DNA of 64,000 nt from Rubripirellula lacrimiformis (GTDB lineage Bacteria; Planctomycetota; Planctomycetia; Pirellulales; Pirellulaceae), in NCBI RefSeq assembly GCF_007741535.1, contig NZ_CP036525.1, forward strand, positions 1 to 64,000, read 5' to 3'. Below, piece by piece: positions 57,101 through 64,000 of the stretch. The notes under the pieces were generated by a model that saw only the letters and a program-made list of their open reading frames with translations, had not been told where the DNA came from and ran no database searches. Made by a program: the position numbers and the translations under genes. Numbering within the stretch: the first letter of the stretch is position 1; each line of letters begins with the position of its first letter.

Positions 57101-58238
57101 CCAGCGACATTCGTTGGCTGACGCACTGAAACTGCGCGTCACCCAAGGATCGTTGACGACGGTGCTGTCGCCCACCGGAAACCAGTTGACCGCGGTGGAC
57201 GTCCATGTCGAAGTGATCCAACGCAGCAGTTTGACCGTCGGTTTACCCCCAAACGGCGAACTGTTCAATATTTTCGTCAACGGCGAAAGCGTGAACTCGA
57301 TTCGAACAGACGATAGTGGAAACACATGGCAGTTCTATATTCTGCCGGGGATCGACGACCGCACAGCGACAGTTCGCTTTGTGTATTCGGTGACCGGTGA
57401 CCGTTTGCGAAAAATGACGTTGACCAGTCCAGAACTGAATGTGCCGTTGGAGAACATTCGGTGGAATGTCGTCGCCCCGGAAGGCTTCGAAATGGTCGAC
57501 AACGATGGCAACTTAGAATTGATTCGACAGTCGAACCAAAATTCTTATGATCGGAAATCGTATCTGTCCATTGTCAGCGGCAAGCGACAGGTTCAGGCAC
57601 AGCAAGCCAATGAACTGTTGCAGCAAGCCAACGAACTGCTTCAGGCTGGCGAACAATCCAAAGCGCGGCGGGCGCTCAGCAGTGTCGCCAACCGATATGC
57701 CTTGGATGCAGCATCCAATGAAGATGCGCGAGTGCAGTTGCAGAGCCTGCAGACGCAGCAAGCCATCGTCGGTCTGAATACCAGACGTCAACGTTTGTAT
57801 CTGGACAACAAGCCCAATGATGGCGCCACGATGGACCACCAACAACTACGTGACGCGGCGGCCACCAATCCGATCCTGCAGCAGGACAATCTGAACTTTC
57901 GACCTCAGCAGCTAAGCGAACTTCTGCGCGGCAACACGACCGAAGACAATGCCGTTCTGCAACAGATCGCTGGCCGTCTGGTTCAACATCAGCATACGAC
58001 CGATCCGGCTCCGCAAGCGATTTTGATCAGTCTTCCCGAAGAGGGCGTGGTGTACACGTTCAGCCGCACCGTGCAGGTCGCCGAAAACTCTGCCCTGCAA
58101 CTCGATCTGGACTTTGACCATCAGCGGCGCATCCCGTGGTGGCAAACCGCATGGGTGTTGATTCTGTTGTTCGCTCTGATGACCGTGTTTGCATTTGCCA
58201 CCACAGCGAATCGTGACATCAAGCGTGACGCTCGCTAA
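51138..58238 (+). CDS. Giant envelope protein, unknown function
   Basis: The ~2366-residue product begins with a signal peptide (LSAVMLLCLAGLMNPVRA). A long beta-rich region of ~1050 residues follows. Then come about four transmembrane segments (~1055-1215), a tandem Asp-Ala-Thr-Gly-Ala repeat, a further hydrophobic helix (TATLLLAVAFALTGSTL), a second beta-rich half of ~1050 residues, a coiled-coil part rich in Gln and Ala (VQAQQANELLQQANELL), and a final helix near the end (WQTAWVLILLFALMTVFAF) with a basic tail. No enzyme motif is seen. The two halves may be related to each other. It stands between the sigma/VWA pair and another ECF sigma gene. ATG at 51138 is chosen for the signal peptide. 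Confidence 0.85.
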   Translation: MMTTKFPVFGRSLRGLSAVMLLCLAGLMNPVRADDKDEGKSEEGSGQAKISSSIGADGTEVIVIEARGHLPEPPVYFTAKSDADVTVGDEDVDQVVQLAINVIQGAAKTLSLGIYGDGRVTKVEGTDLKSWSVRQAADQRFLDLHLGDGVTETNVVVTLQSAPIDLDRPTTILLTHLAPGEAVGFDSKVMVHYGSKVEGKVMDVTGFVSLESSDGAIGFQSSTGGQIKIELNHSGSSPPAIELVDTVLEGEAHANGQSMEFKFRGTAVVTTDDAAITILSGNAAVSDFPSDANYRVRLATEDGHPVYKLVFSEAGRYPVALDFVAALARSDAGGREMDFTVAAGAVVPLTLDGLEPDLDFRRGQDWVVPVRIDQSWQGFLPAGGRAHLQWKAARTAGTGKLFFTTTGLVEAKVGAGLLRQEHQIDVQVLQGELKSLAMLLSGPGEILDVQGQNIVAWEVDDSGSDRRLQITLSQPMKGASSIQIRSQTPLGAFPVRVEGMRLSPIDAIRYSGFLRLSNLGSVRFEPTGLSGLAQLSPDQFPGDPTDARQVFVYRFPAAEHGFTIAADRIQPEVNVSELIRYQLAEADRMIHADVELDIREAPIREWDFGIPADYSVVAVTGASVADYVAASTVVEGRRNLKVMFGNDVSGRQLVMLHLEKSETATAGQWALPRIVYPDAKTVRGNIGIVGAPGFRIAIEESQMLVEKPLSYFPKPTPGLQQAFRIREPDWSATMRIEVLERSIQSDVFHLYSLNQRTVYGSALINYFVTGAPVSQWRVAVPESFGNVMVDGQGVRTWRRDGDTLIVSLHQPVMGASTLLVTFEEKPDQKEGSFQAGQITPLDVNGERGYIQIVSPVQVEINSDSVSPNLLKLDPLELPAEFRLLSDAPPLGTWQYTDRPFELGLRVNWFEPGTMVTQVVEFSEANSRVSQDGELVTDVLYFVKSRGRRTFKIQLPDAPVRLWEVSVNDQVVTARQADGATFIPLPGGTDPNVPIEVRLRLGKPAVDADNPKLALPIVDAPVLKTLWKITGNEKHLLVPTGGTVAPAVPVTRLSGFGWVAKNGMVSLFLIGLFSIIGIWTCNQSAAWRLLGLISFVVAISVSVAAAGRASLSSGSLVPLRLSLPVLSAGDTVEMQVQNTPLWLVDISWTGWLLCLLGIVAIAAAMLDRTQAGRTFALRFLGMFMIAIGVLMQGGGAPWFYGIVAVAILILLFVRPAMETLRAGKRWLGQIKQRSSANRGADRPAAATGADATGADATGADATGADATGSDTTGAGGSVTATLLLAVAFALTGSTLSAAVPDGMQAADSITQQWTLTQLDQRLRGEGTVVVSGRPGDRFLLLRAPAVLTGFQGAGLRLTKTKVDGDALGYVVSIPISDDQPAQDDDSPAAKMDSYQATFQYQLESIQVSDGVSVLTGSATVQQIQVHYDQPGWDILCPAAVRVMPIPTDDDTTRAELLLGLDDANVQLKPKARDVTTEQTRFFVEASTVYLPSPGVVDGRHRLHVRPSQGQVSTLMVTVPAGVTVSAVDGPIGGWQFDAKNGQLMLEIEPAMSKPFDVIIDTQRGLDPIPTDVELSPLRVVDAGGEVGLVAIAFGADAQPEQLESQGMSAVNIGDFDASLVPNKQAVLHRVYRYGATTGTLSLRVTPVQSEVRVISQQVLSLGDERLVLAVNFAAEISRAGLFQLSFPLPEGLEVETLSGAALHHWAELSEDGKRIIILHLNGKTMGAQNFSMTLSGTSPTDAGDWQVPHFEMREATRQTGEMIVRPTTGIRLRTVTRQNVSETDPRAVGGQGQGTLAFRLLQRDWNLVLGIEKLDPWITAEVLHDVTLREGQTRSMLLVSAQVQNASIRSLQVVLPITDPDEIKTLRASGDTVSDLVRTAPDSNVWEVQFKRRVIGNIQFRIEYERRGDRQQGVEVISAAEFPQTRQLSYYVCVRAGGRLELTHGALPSGWQRTDWNTIPQPLRDAGNRNSPSLAMRAMTPVDPLRVTVQRHSLADALKLRVTQGSLTTVLSPTGNQLTAVDVHVEVIQRSSLTVGLPPNGELFNIFVNGESVNSIRTDDSGNTWQFYILPGIDDRTATVRFVYSVTGDRLRKMTLTSPELNVPLENIRWNVVAPEGFEMVDNDGNLELIRQSNQNSYDRKSYLSIVSGKRQVQAQQANELLQQANELLQAGEQSKARRALSSVANRYALDAASNEDARVQLQSLQTQQAIVGLNTRRQRLYLDNKPNDGATMDHQQLRDAAATNPILQQDNLNFRPQQLSELLRGNTTEDNAVLQQIAGRLVQHQHTTDPAPQAILISLPEEGVVYTFSRTVQVAENSALQLDLDFDHQRRIPWWQTAWVLILLFALMTVFAFATTANRDIKRDAR
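54871..54945. repeat. 15-bp in-frame minisatellite inside giant gene
   Basis: Four near-perfect copies and one degenerate copy of CAACGGGGGCAGATG start at 54871. Each encodes five residues (A-T-G-A-D). The tract sits in the cytosolic or periplasmic linker after the central transmembrane segments. Confidence 0.92.
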
Positions 58239-58267
58239 ACGTCTCGGATCGCGGTTAGAATGGGGGC

Positions 58268-58870
58268 ATGACTGCTCCCTTGCCTCCGCCGGAACATCCC
58301 ACGTTGTCGTCCCAATGGATGATGGGCGTCAAGCAGATGCAGCCGGATAGTTGGAATCGCTTGGCGTCCACCTTCGGTCCGATCGTGTATCAGTGGTGCC
58401 GAACATCCGGCGTATCGTCGTCGGATGCCGCAGACGTGGTCCAGGACGTGTTCGCATCGGTAGCACGAGGCATCGGCAACTTTGAACGTCAGAAAGAACA
58501 AGGCAGCTTCCGGTCCTGGTTGGCCACCATCACACGCAATCGCATTCGCGACCACTTTCGTAACCAGGCCAAACGCGAAGCGGCCATCGGCGGGACTGAC
58601 GCATGGCAGCGAATGGAACAGCAGGCAGAGAGTCTGGAATCGACGGTGTGCCCCCAATCAAGCGAAGCTGCATTGGTGCATCAGGTGGTTGCGATGGTCG
58701 AATGCGAATTCGAACCAAAGACCTGGCAGGCGTTCCTGCAAACCACGATCCAGCAGCAGCCTGCATCGCAGGTAGCCGCGACGCTAGTAATGTCGGTGGC
58801 CGCCGTCTATCAAGCCAAGTCGCGAGTCTTGAGAAGGATTCGAACGCGTCTGCAAGAATTGCCGGATTGA
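58268..58870 (+). CDS. Second ECF-type sigma-70 family sigma factor
   Basis: The 200-residue product has sigma region 2 (SSDAADVVQDVFASVARGIG, then FRSWLATITRNRIRDHFRN) and region 4 (CEFEPKTWQAFLQTTIQQQP, then ASQVAATLVMSVAAVYQAKS). It differs clearly from the sigma factor at 47713. It starts 30 bases after the giant gene, so it is probably in the same transcript or under read-through. It has no obvious anti-sigma of its own next to it. Confidence 0.92.
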   Translation: MTAPLPPPEHPTLSSQWMMGVKQMQPDSWNRLASTFGPIVYQWCRTSGVSSSDAADVVQDVFASVARGIGNFERQKEQGSFRSWLATITRNRIRDHFRNQAKREAAIGGTDAWQRMEQQAESLESTVCPQSSEAALVHQVVAMVECEFEPKTWQAFLQTTIQQQPASQVAATLVMSVAAVYQAKSRVLRRIRTRLQELPD

Positions 58871-59132
58871 CCGGGGGCGATGCCGATTACGTGGTTCCTT
58901 GGGGGTGTGCGGTGTATCACGATCAGGATTGGCCGAAACGGCCCATTGGTATCGCAAGCGGAAAGCTTTGATTCAACCATGTTGGGATTCGAAACGATGA
59001 ATAGGTCTAGACTCGCGCGTCGAAATGGGCAGATTTTGACGCGATCGAATGGATTCGAATGGGGCACCGTTCCGGTCGCAGCAAACATGCTGAGGCTGGT
59101 TCGATGAACCACTTCTGAATCAAGGTGCCAAC

Positions 59133-60416
59133 TTGTCCGCTTCGTTTGCTCGTGTTTCGATCTCGGATTTATCCGTCGGAACGTTTCTGTCGTCCCCGGT
59201 TTTTGATCCGAGTTCGGCTGGCACGAAGTTGCTGGGCAAGAATATCAGAATCACCTATCAGTTCATCGAACGATTGGCTGCACGCGGCATCGAATCGGTC
59301 GTAGTGAACCGTCGCGATCTGGCGATGCTGAAAGCCGGGACGCCTCAAGGAACGCGCCGCCATGCGGAACAACGCGACTACGTCCGGATATCAAAAAGCA
59401 CTCGCGCGACGATCCCGATCGATGAACAAATCGTTGCCGAAGGTTTTGCCGATGAACTGAAGATCCCAATCACGTCGGTCGAAGAGCGATTCGGGTCCGT
59501 TTCGTCGGACCGCTATGACCACTCGCGAATGGGGTATTCGGTACAGCGACGCGAGCAACAGATTCATCGTCTGGATGAATCGTTCGATGATCTGTTGAAA
59601 GGTGGCGGTCCGCACGAACAGTCGCTGGCGGATGTCTGTCGCACGTCGATCAAATCGATCCTGGAAGACAGAGATATGTTTTTGTGTCTGGGGCTGAATC
59701 CTTTTGACACCGACTATCCAACGCGACACTCGTTGCACGTTTCTGGGATCGCGATCGCGATCGGAATGATGTTGGGTTTGGACGAAACGAGTTTGTCGGA
59801 CTTGGGCAGCGGTTGTTTGATCCATGACATCGGGATGAAACAGCTGAGCCGACCGCTGCATGCGCAACGTGGAAAACTATCCAACGATGAACTCGCCGAA
59901 TTGGCTGCGCACCCCATCTTTACCCTGGACGCATTGATGCGTCCGGGGGTTCGTGTATCGGAAGCGGCTCGTATTGTCGCGTACCAAGTTCACGAACGCT
60001 GCAATGGAAGCGGGTATCCACGCGGACGTCGATCCGGCGAAATTCACCCGCTGGCAAAGATTGCCGCGGTCGCCGATGCCTACGTTGGGTTGGTGTCCAA
60101 TCGCAGGCATCGCAAAGGTCTGTTGCCGTACTTTGCCATCGAAACGATTCTGCATGATGTCGCGGCGGGTTGCTATGACGCCAAGGCGGTTCGTGGGCTG
60201 CTTCATGCGGTGTCGATGTTTCCAATTGGGTCCTTTGTCGAAACGAACGATCGACAGATCGCACGTGTGGTGCGTGCCAACGGCGAAGCCTATGCCCAAC
60301 CGGTGATCGAGATTTGGGACCCACGGCATGGCCAATACGAACCCGAACTGTTGAATTTGTCGCGTCAAACATCAGTCCGGATCGTCCGTGCCGTCCGTGG
60401 CCCCCAGGTGGCATAG
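59133..60416 (+). CDS. HD-GYP domain protein, probable cyclic-di-GMP phosphodiesterase
   Basis: The 427-residue product has an N-terminal region of ~170 residues (PilZ/DUF3391-like in position, not certain) and a C-terminal HD-GYP domain. The domain shows TRHSLHVSGIAIAIG, LIHDIGM (His-Asp, ~230), HPIFTLDAL, and the GYP signature NGSGYPRG (~290-298) with AKIAAVADAYVGLVS. HD-GYP enzymes break down cyclic-di-GMP. The TTG start has AAGGTG upstream. It is followed by csrA, another global regulator. Confidence 0.9.
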   Translation: MSASFARVSISDLSVGTFLSSPVFDPSSAGTKLLGKNIRITYQFIERLAARGIESVVVNRRDLAMLKAGTPQGTRRHAEQRDYVRISKSTRATIPIDEQIVAEGFADELKIPITSVEERFGSVSSDRYDHSRMGYSVQRREQQIHRLDESFDDLLKGGGPHEQSLADVCRTSIKSILEDRDMFLCLGLNPFDTDYPTRHSLHVSGIAIAIGMMLGLDETSLSDLGSGCLIHDIGMKQLSRPLHAQRGKLSNDELAELAAHPIFTLDALMRPGVRVSEAARIVAYQVHERCNGSGYPRGRRSGEIHPLAKIAAVADAYVGLVSNRRHRKGLLPYFAIETILHDVAAGCYDAKAVRGLLHAVSMFPIGSFVETNDRQIARVVRANGEAYAQPVIEIWDPRHGQYEPELLNLSRQTSVRIVRAVRGPQVA

Positions 60417-60538
60417 TTCGTGCCTCAAACGGTGTGTGACAAAGGTGCACAAGTGAACGGTTGTTTCGCTTGCGGCTACCCGCTACACTTTCCGGGTTGG
60501 AAATATTCCAGTCGTCTCACGTATCGGAGGATCGGGGC

Positions 60539-60961
60539 ATGTTGGTGGTATCTCGTAGGACCGGGGAAACAATAGAGTTTCCGTCGGTAGGCGTTGTGGT
60601 TCGAGTTGTTGGCTTGGGAAAGTCAAGAATTCAGTTGGGGGTAGAGGCTCCGCGTGAGATCGCCATCATGCGTGGCGAACTGGTGAAAAACAGCTCGGCG
60701 GCTAGCAATCCAGCAAACGACTATTCCCGTCCGTCTGCCAATCCACCACCGGCGACGGCACCTGAACCGATGTCGCCGATCGAAGCCAGCATTCTGGCAC
60801 TCGCCGAAATGTCGGATCCCGCCAACCGGGGGACGGCACGAACGATCGCCAAGGATGCCATCGAGCAACTGAACCAAGTCGAATCATTCCGATCGGTTGC
60901 TTTGCCAGCGGCAAGCGTTCGCCAATCCCCGTCCAGCTATGCCATCGCATCATCGGTCTGA
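60539..60961 (+). CDS. csrA: CsrA-type RNA-binding regulator with long C-terminal extension
   Basis: CsrA binds GGA motifs in mRNA and controls translation. Residues 1-~50 match the family (MLVVSRRTGETIEF, then RIQLGVEAPREIAIMRGEL). CsrA is usually ~60-70 residues; this product has 140, with a Ser/Pro/Ala linker and a helical tail (IEASILALAEMSD, then TARTIAKDAIEQLNQV). The ATG at 60539 has GGAGG eight bases before it. The tail might bind a partner like FliW or modify dimerisation. Confidence 0.9.
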   Translation: MLVVSRRTGETIEFPSVGVVVRVVGLGKSRIQLGVEAPREIAIMRGELVKNSSAASNPANDYSRPSANPPPATAPEPMSPIEASILALAEMSDPANRGTARTIAKDAIEQLNQVESFRSVALPAASVRQSPSSYAIASSV

Positions 60962-60998
60962 ACGCTTCATCGCTCGAACGGGTATCGGATTCCGATCG

Positions 60999-63134
60999 TT
61001 ACTTCGGTTGCCAGCGTTCGTTGAAGAATCCAGCCGATTTGACGACGCCTGGTGACTGGGTTGTGGCACCGTCGCGGACATCGACCAGTGCCCAGTCGGG
61101 CAACTTGGGTGTTTGCCGAGCGTTGTTCAGATAGTCGTATTCACGGAAAGTGAATCCACTGTTGATGACCACATACCGTTCGGGGTTCAGTGGATTGGGA
61201 AAGATCATGATCGGCACGTGGCCGGCCTTGGCGACCTTCTGTTCGCCAATGCTGATGGAGTCCTGATTCCACGTCACGGGGATGCGATCGGCGATCCGCG
61301 CCAAGACTTCGTTTGACTGGAGGTCACCAAAGATCACCAGACTAGACGATGCGATCTGTTCGTCGGTCAAATCGCGATCCAAAGTCTGTCGAACATCGCC
61401 GCGGAAATGTTTCCGCCAATGCTGCATTGCATGTTTCGATTCGGCTTCGACCCATTGCTGGACGATTGGGTCTTCGGATTTTTCGCTGGGCAAGACAAAG
61501 AGAAACGAATCCATCAGCCCGTCGTCGATCGGGCCCTGCAGACCCGGCCGCTTCCGCAGTTCATCCGTATCGTCGTCGGGTTTGGCGGTCGTCCAAGTCT
61601 TGTCCCGACGGACCATCGACACGTCCCAAGAACGGTCCGATCGAACCGGCGGACTGATGACGGTGGATCCATCGATTTCAATTTTGACCGAGCCAGAGGC
61701 TGCACCGGGCCATTGCCCTGAATCAAATTGAAATCGCAATCGAGACACGTTTTTGGTCGTTACGCGGATGCGCGACGATGCATCGATATTGGCTTTCACC
61801 GTCGCCGGTTGCCAATGTTCGATCATCCCTTGGACATCGACCCAGTCAAGCCGGTGATAGCGAAGGGTTAGCGTGGTGAAATCGATTCTGCTAGGAACGT
61901 TCGAAGGTGCGGTGCGTGCCAGTGCCGACATGCGACGTTCGATTTCGATCTTCGAATCAGGATGGATTTTGTGAGCGGTATCGGGACCGATCACATGCAA
62001 CATGTCGATTCCAACATCCCGCAGCGCCACCTCCATCACATCAGCGGCTTGTTTTTGTCGGTCCACTTCGCCGCTGTAGGCGACCGTTGGACAGTGTTTC
62101 AGATTGGCTGCCCAAGGCGGGCTATCGTACAGCGGCCATAATTTTTGCTGATAGTCGGGGGCTGTCTTGCGGACGTCTTCGCCTTGGAAAAAATTCAGAA
62201 ACTCAGGCGTTTCCGAGAATCCCGCACCCGGGTTCGCTGCGAACCAGAGTCCCGGATGATGAGTTGCCATTTGCCAGCACGCTGCCCCACCCATCGAAAA
62301 TCCCCGGACGCTGATCCGGTTGGGGTCGACTGGTAGTCGCGACTGAACGTATTGGAGAGATTCCAGCACGTCGACTTCGCCGGCAAACTTGAACGCGTTG
62401 CAGTAGCGACCGTAGGGGTGCAAGACAACGGTATCCACCGGAGTGTATTCGCCGGCGTTGTTGGATTGCTTGGTCAGAAACGCGACTTCGCTTTGGGTTT
62501 CACCGCGGCCGTGGAACCACAGGTCCAATCGCCGCGGTCGCGGACTGTTTTTCGTCAAGCCGACCGGAATGACCAATCCATAGGGTTGAAACGAACCGTC
62601 GATTTTGGACTCGTATCCGCCCACGATCAACTGTTGCGAACCACCATCGCCCAGTCCCACCACATCAGCCCAATCACCACCCTTGGCGATCACATCGATA
62701 CGTCGATCGGCTTCGTCCAATAGTTGTTCGGCGTGTTCGAGTTCTTTGGGTTTGTAGAACTGGCCAAATTCGATTGCCAATTCGACTGCGCGTGGGAACA
62801 CCAACACCTCGCTGGCGAGCGACGCGGCGCTGTCGCCAACTTCCTTGCTGTGCATCTGGACACCGATGAATCGTGTCCGGATGGCTTGGCATCGTGTCGA
62901 AAGTTGTTGGATTGTTTCGGGATCGACTTCGATGCCCACCGGCGGAATCGGACGCACTTCGCCGGCTTGGTTGTCGGCCGGACCATCGGCGATCCCTTGC
63001 GAAGCGAATCCCAGGACGAATACAGTCAACAGCAACGACACGGGCAGATGGATTCGCCACTTCGATGGTGTCGGTAGGTCGGCTGAACCGGTCTGCGCTG
63101 AAGAAGTCTTTCGTGTCGGTCGTCCGTTGTGCAT
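60999..63134 (-). CDS. Secreted alpha/beta hydrolase (esterase/peptidase-like)
   Basis: The ~711-residue product from the ATG at 63134 has a hydrophobic export segment (HLPVSLLLTVFVLGFASQG). The hydrolase domain shows DLWFHGRGET, the nucleophile elbow GFSMGGAACW (Ser near ~277) and later HVIGPDTAHKI with a likely catalytic His. A beta-rich part follows and then a tail with FPNPLNPERYVVINSGFTFR. It resembles prolyl-oligopeptidase-like esterases of polysaccharide degradation. An ATG at 63188 or 63197 is possible but lies very near the divergent regulator. Substrate unknown. Confidence 0.82.
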   Translation of the reverse strand: MHNGRPTRKTSSAQTGSADLPTPSKWRIHLPVSLLLTVFVLGFASQGIADGPADNQAGEVRPIPPVGIEVDPETIQQLSTRCQAIRTRFIGVQMHSKEVGDSAASLASEVLVFPRAVELAIEFGQFYKPKELEHAEQLLDEADRRIDVIAKGGDWADVVGLGDGGSQQLIVGGYESKIDGSFQPYGLVIPVGLTKNSPRPRRLDLWFHGRGETQSEVAFLTKQSNNAGEYTPVDTVVLHPYGRYCNAFKFAGEVDVLESLQYVQSRLPVDPNRISVRGFSMGGAACWQMATHHPGLWFAANPGAGFSETPEFLNFFQGEDVRKTAPDYQQKLWPLYDSPPWAANLKHCPTVAYSGEVDRQKQAADVMEVALRDVGIDMLHVIGPDTAHKIHPDSKIEIERRMSALARTAPSNVPSRIDFTTLTLRYHRLDWVDVQGMIEHWQPATVKANIDASSRIRVTTKNVSRLRFQFDSGQWPGAASGSVKIEIDGSTVISPPVRSDRSWDVSMVRRDKTWTTAKPDDDTDELRKRPGLQGPIDDGLMDSFLFVLPSEKSEDPIVQQWVEAESKHAMQHWRKHFRGDVRQTLDRDLTDEQIASSSLVIFGDLQSNEVLARIADRIPVTWNQDSISIGEQKVAKAGHVPIMIFPNPLNPERYVVINSGFTFREYDYLNNARQTPKLPDWALVDVRDGATTQSPGVVKSAGFFNERWQPK

Positions 63135-63222
63135 CACGTTGGCACCCGTAGCAGTTCGAATTGGGGTAAAATGTTGAGTGGTGATCATAGTCCGCATCGG
63201 CCCTACGGAAAGAAGCTTCCCT

Positions 63223-64000
63223 ATGTCCAAAATACTTTTGGTCGAAGACAGTTCGACCCATGCGGCACTGATGAAATCCATTTTGCAGACCGACGGGCAC
63301 ACGGTCGAATACGCTGAAAACGGTCTGTTGGCGTTCCAGACACTTGGCCTACGAATGCCGGATCTGGTGGTGACCGATCTGCGTATGCCTGAGATGAACG
63401 GTCTAGAACTGGTCAAGGCGATCACGTCCGATTATCCGCAACTTCCCTCGGTCGTTGTGACGGCACGTGGCAGCGAATCGTTGGCCGTCGACGCGTTGGC
63501 ACTGGGGGCGACCGACTTTGTCCCCAAAAATTCGCTCAGCAAACTACTCGGTCGGGTGGTTCGCCAGACAATCCAAATGGCGGCCATGGATCGGCTGTTT
63601 GATCAAGGCCCCAATACTCAGAGTTCCGGTACTCAGAGTTCCGGTACTCAGGGGCTGCACGAATACAGCGTGACTTTTGCCAGCGATATCACGTCGATCG
63701 AATCTGCCGCACTGTTTTTGGTACAGTCGTTGGCGGCATCGGGATGCATGAACACCAACCGACGGATTCGTTTGGGGACGGCGGTCCGAAGCGCACTGTT
63801 GAACGCCATTTGTTTTGGCAATCTAGAGATCCGCGATGACGAAGATTTGCTGAGCCGCTATTTGGGTGGCGACGAATCCGCGTTGGACGACTTGGCCACC
63901 CGGGCAGCCAGTGAGCCCTATGCTGGCCGAAAGGTTGAATTGCGATTTTCGATTGGCAAAGACGACACGCGGATCTTGGTGAGGCACAATGGACGCGGCC
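63223..64000 (+). CDS. Response regulator fused to RsbW-like ATPase domain (cut by window end)
   Basis: The visible 259 residues begin with a receiver domain: ILLVEDSSTHAAL (acidic pair Glu8-Asp9), the phospho-acceptor Asp52 in VVTDLRMPEMNG, Thr80 and Lys102. A short repeat-rich linker follows (GTQSSGTQ). Next comes a domain like the HATPase of RsbW/SpoIIAB anti-sigma kinases (RSALLNAICFGNLEI with the N-box Asn194). The reading frame is open to the last base, so the rest lies beyond the window. It likely joins two-component signalling to partner switching. It diverges from the esterase. Confidence 0.87.
   Translation, partial: MSKILLVEDSSTHAALMKSILQTDGHTVEYAENGLLAFQTLGLRMPDLVVTDLRMPEMNGLELVKAITSDYPQLPSVVVTARGSESLAVDALALGATDFVPKNSLSKLLGRVVRQTIQMAAMDRLFDQGPNTQSSGTQSSGTQGLHEYSVTFASDITSIESAALFLVQSLAASGCMNTNRRIRLGTAVRSALLNAICFGNLEIRDDEDLLSRYLGGDESALDDLATRAASEPYAGRKVELRFSIGKDDTRILVRHNGRG
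63616..63651. repeat. 15-bp in-frame repeat in regulator linker
   Basis: Two exact copies of ACTCAGAGTTCCGGT (63616-63630, 63631-63645) and a partial third lie in the linker between receiver and ATPase domains, coding for T-Q-S-S-G units. Confidence 0.88.

Noticed and set aside
58871-59132. Short plus-strand frame before the HD-GYP gene
   Set aside because: No domain, no start signal; more likely leader sequence.
63135-63425. Longer esterase start reaching into the regulator gene
   Set aside because: It would overlap the divergent receiver-domain gene; the export signal begins after 63134.

Overview
The window comes from a planctomycete chromosome, most likely family Pirellulaceae (Rhodopirellula/Rubripirellula/Stieleria type), close to the replication origin. 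The lineage call rests on a type I sulfatase, a DUF1501 protein paired with a PSCyt1/DUF1549/DUF1553 protein, a Ser/Thr kinase fused to a DUF1559 domain, YfbK-type VWA proteins next to ECF sigma factors, very large envelope proteins, and Shine-Dalgarno sites that are often weak. No rRNA, tRNA or CRISPR array was recognised.

Region 1 (1-6.1 kb) is the origin neighbourhood: a short DnaA, a 630-nt gene-free spacer with one near-consensus DnaA box, an AT-rich stretch and a palindromic repeat, then dnaN. RimK (with a C-terminal TrkA-C-like domain) and the RimB-type protease follow on the minus strand. A DUF721/DciA-type helicase-loader gene overlaps tag on the plus strand. Region 2 (6.2-23 kb) holds a sulfatase, a YceH-like protein, a fused fucokinase-like/UDP-sugar pyrophosphorylase with an overlapping GalU-like gene whose nucleotide loop is altered, and a long minus-strand series: S41 peptidase, rhomboid, TIM-barrel isomerase, peroxiredoxin, PSCyt1/DUF1553, DUF1501. 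Phosphatidylserine decarboxylase (psd) diverges from this series.

Region 3 (23-27.3 kb) looks acquired or unstable: short tandem repeats, a HigB/HigA-ImmA type toxin-antitoxin pair of visibly lower GC, a roughly 330-bp MITE-like element with long terminal inverted repeats, and a membrane protein carrying a 15-bp in-frame minisatellite. Region 4 (27.3-42.9 kb) has a small putative lipoprotein, an HtrA-type protease, a metallophosphoesterase, metK, a TonB-topology VWA protein with a secreted partner, a three-gene sugar operon (epimerase, GT39-like, GT2), a HIT protein, a multidomain kinase and a secreted hypothetical protein.

Region 5 (43-64 kb) contains an FAD oxidoreductase, a methyltransferase with a signal peptide, cytochrome bd oxidase (cydAB), then a block of ECF sigma factor, VWA/YfbK protein with an anti-sigma-like N terminus, a 2366-residue envelope protein and a second ECF sigma factor. 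After that come an HD-GYP protein, a CsrA with a long C-terminal tail, an esterase and a response regulator fused to an RsbW-like ATPase domain, which runs off the end of the window.

Two sequence-level themes cut across the genes. Two 110-bp cruciform repeats of the same family sit just upstream of signal-peptide genes, with a partial copy and a possible relative elsewhere. Three unrelated genes carry 15-bp in-frame tandem repeats.
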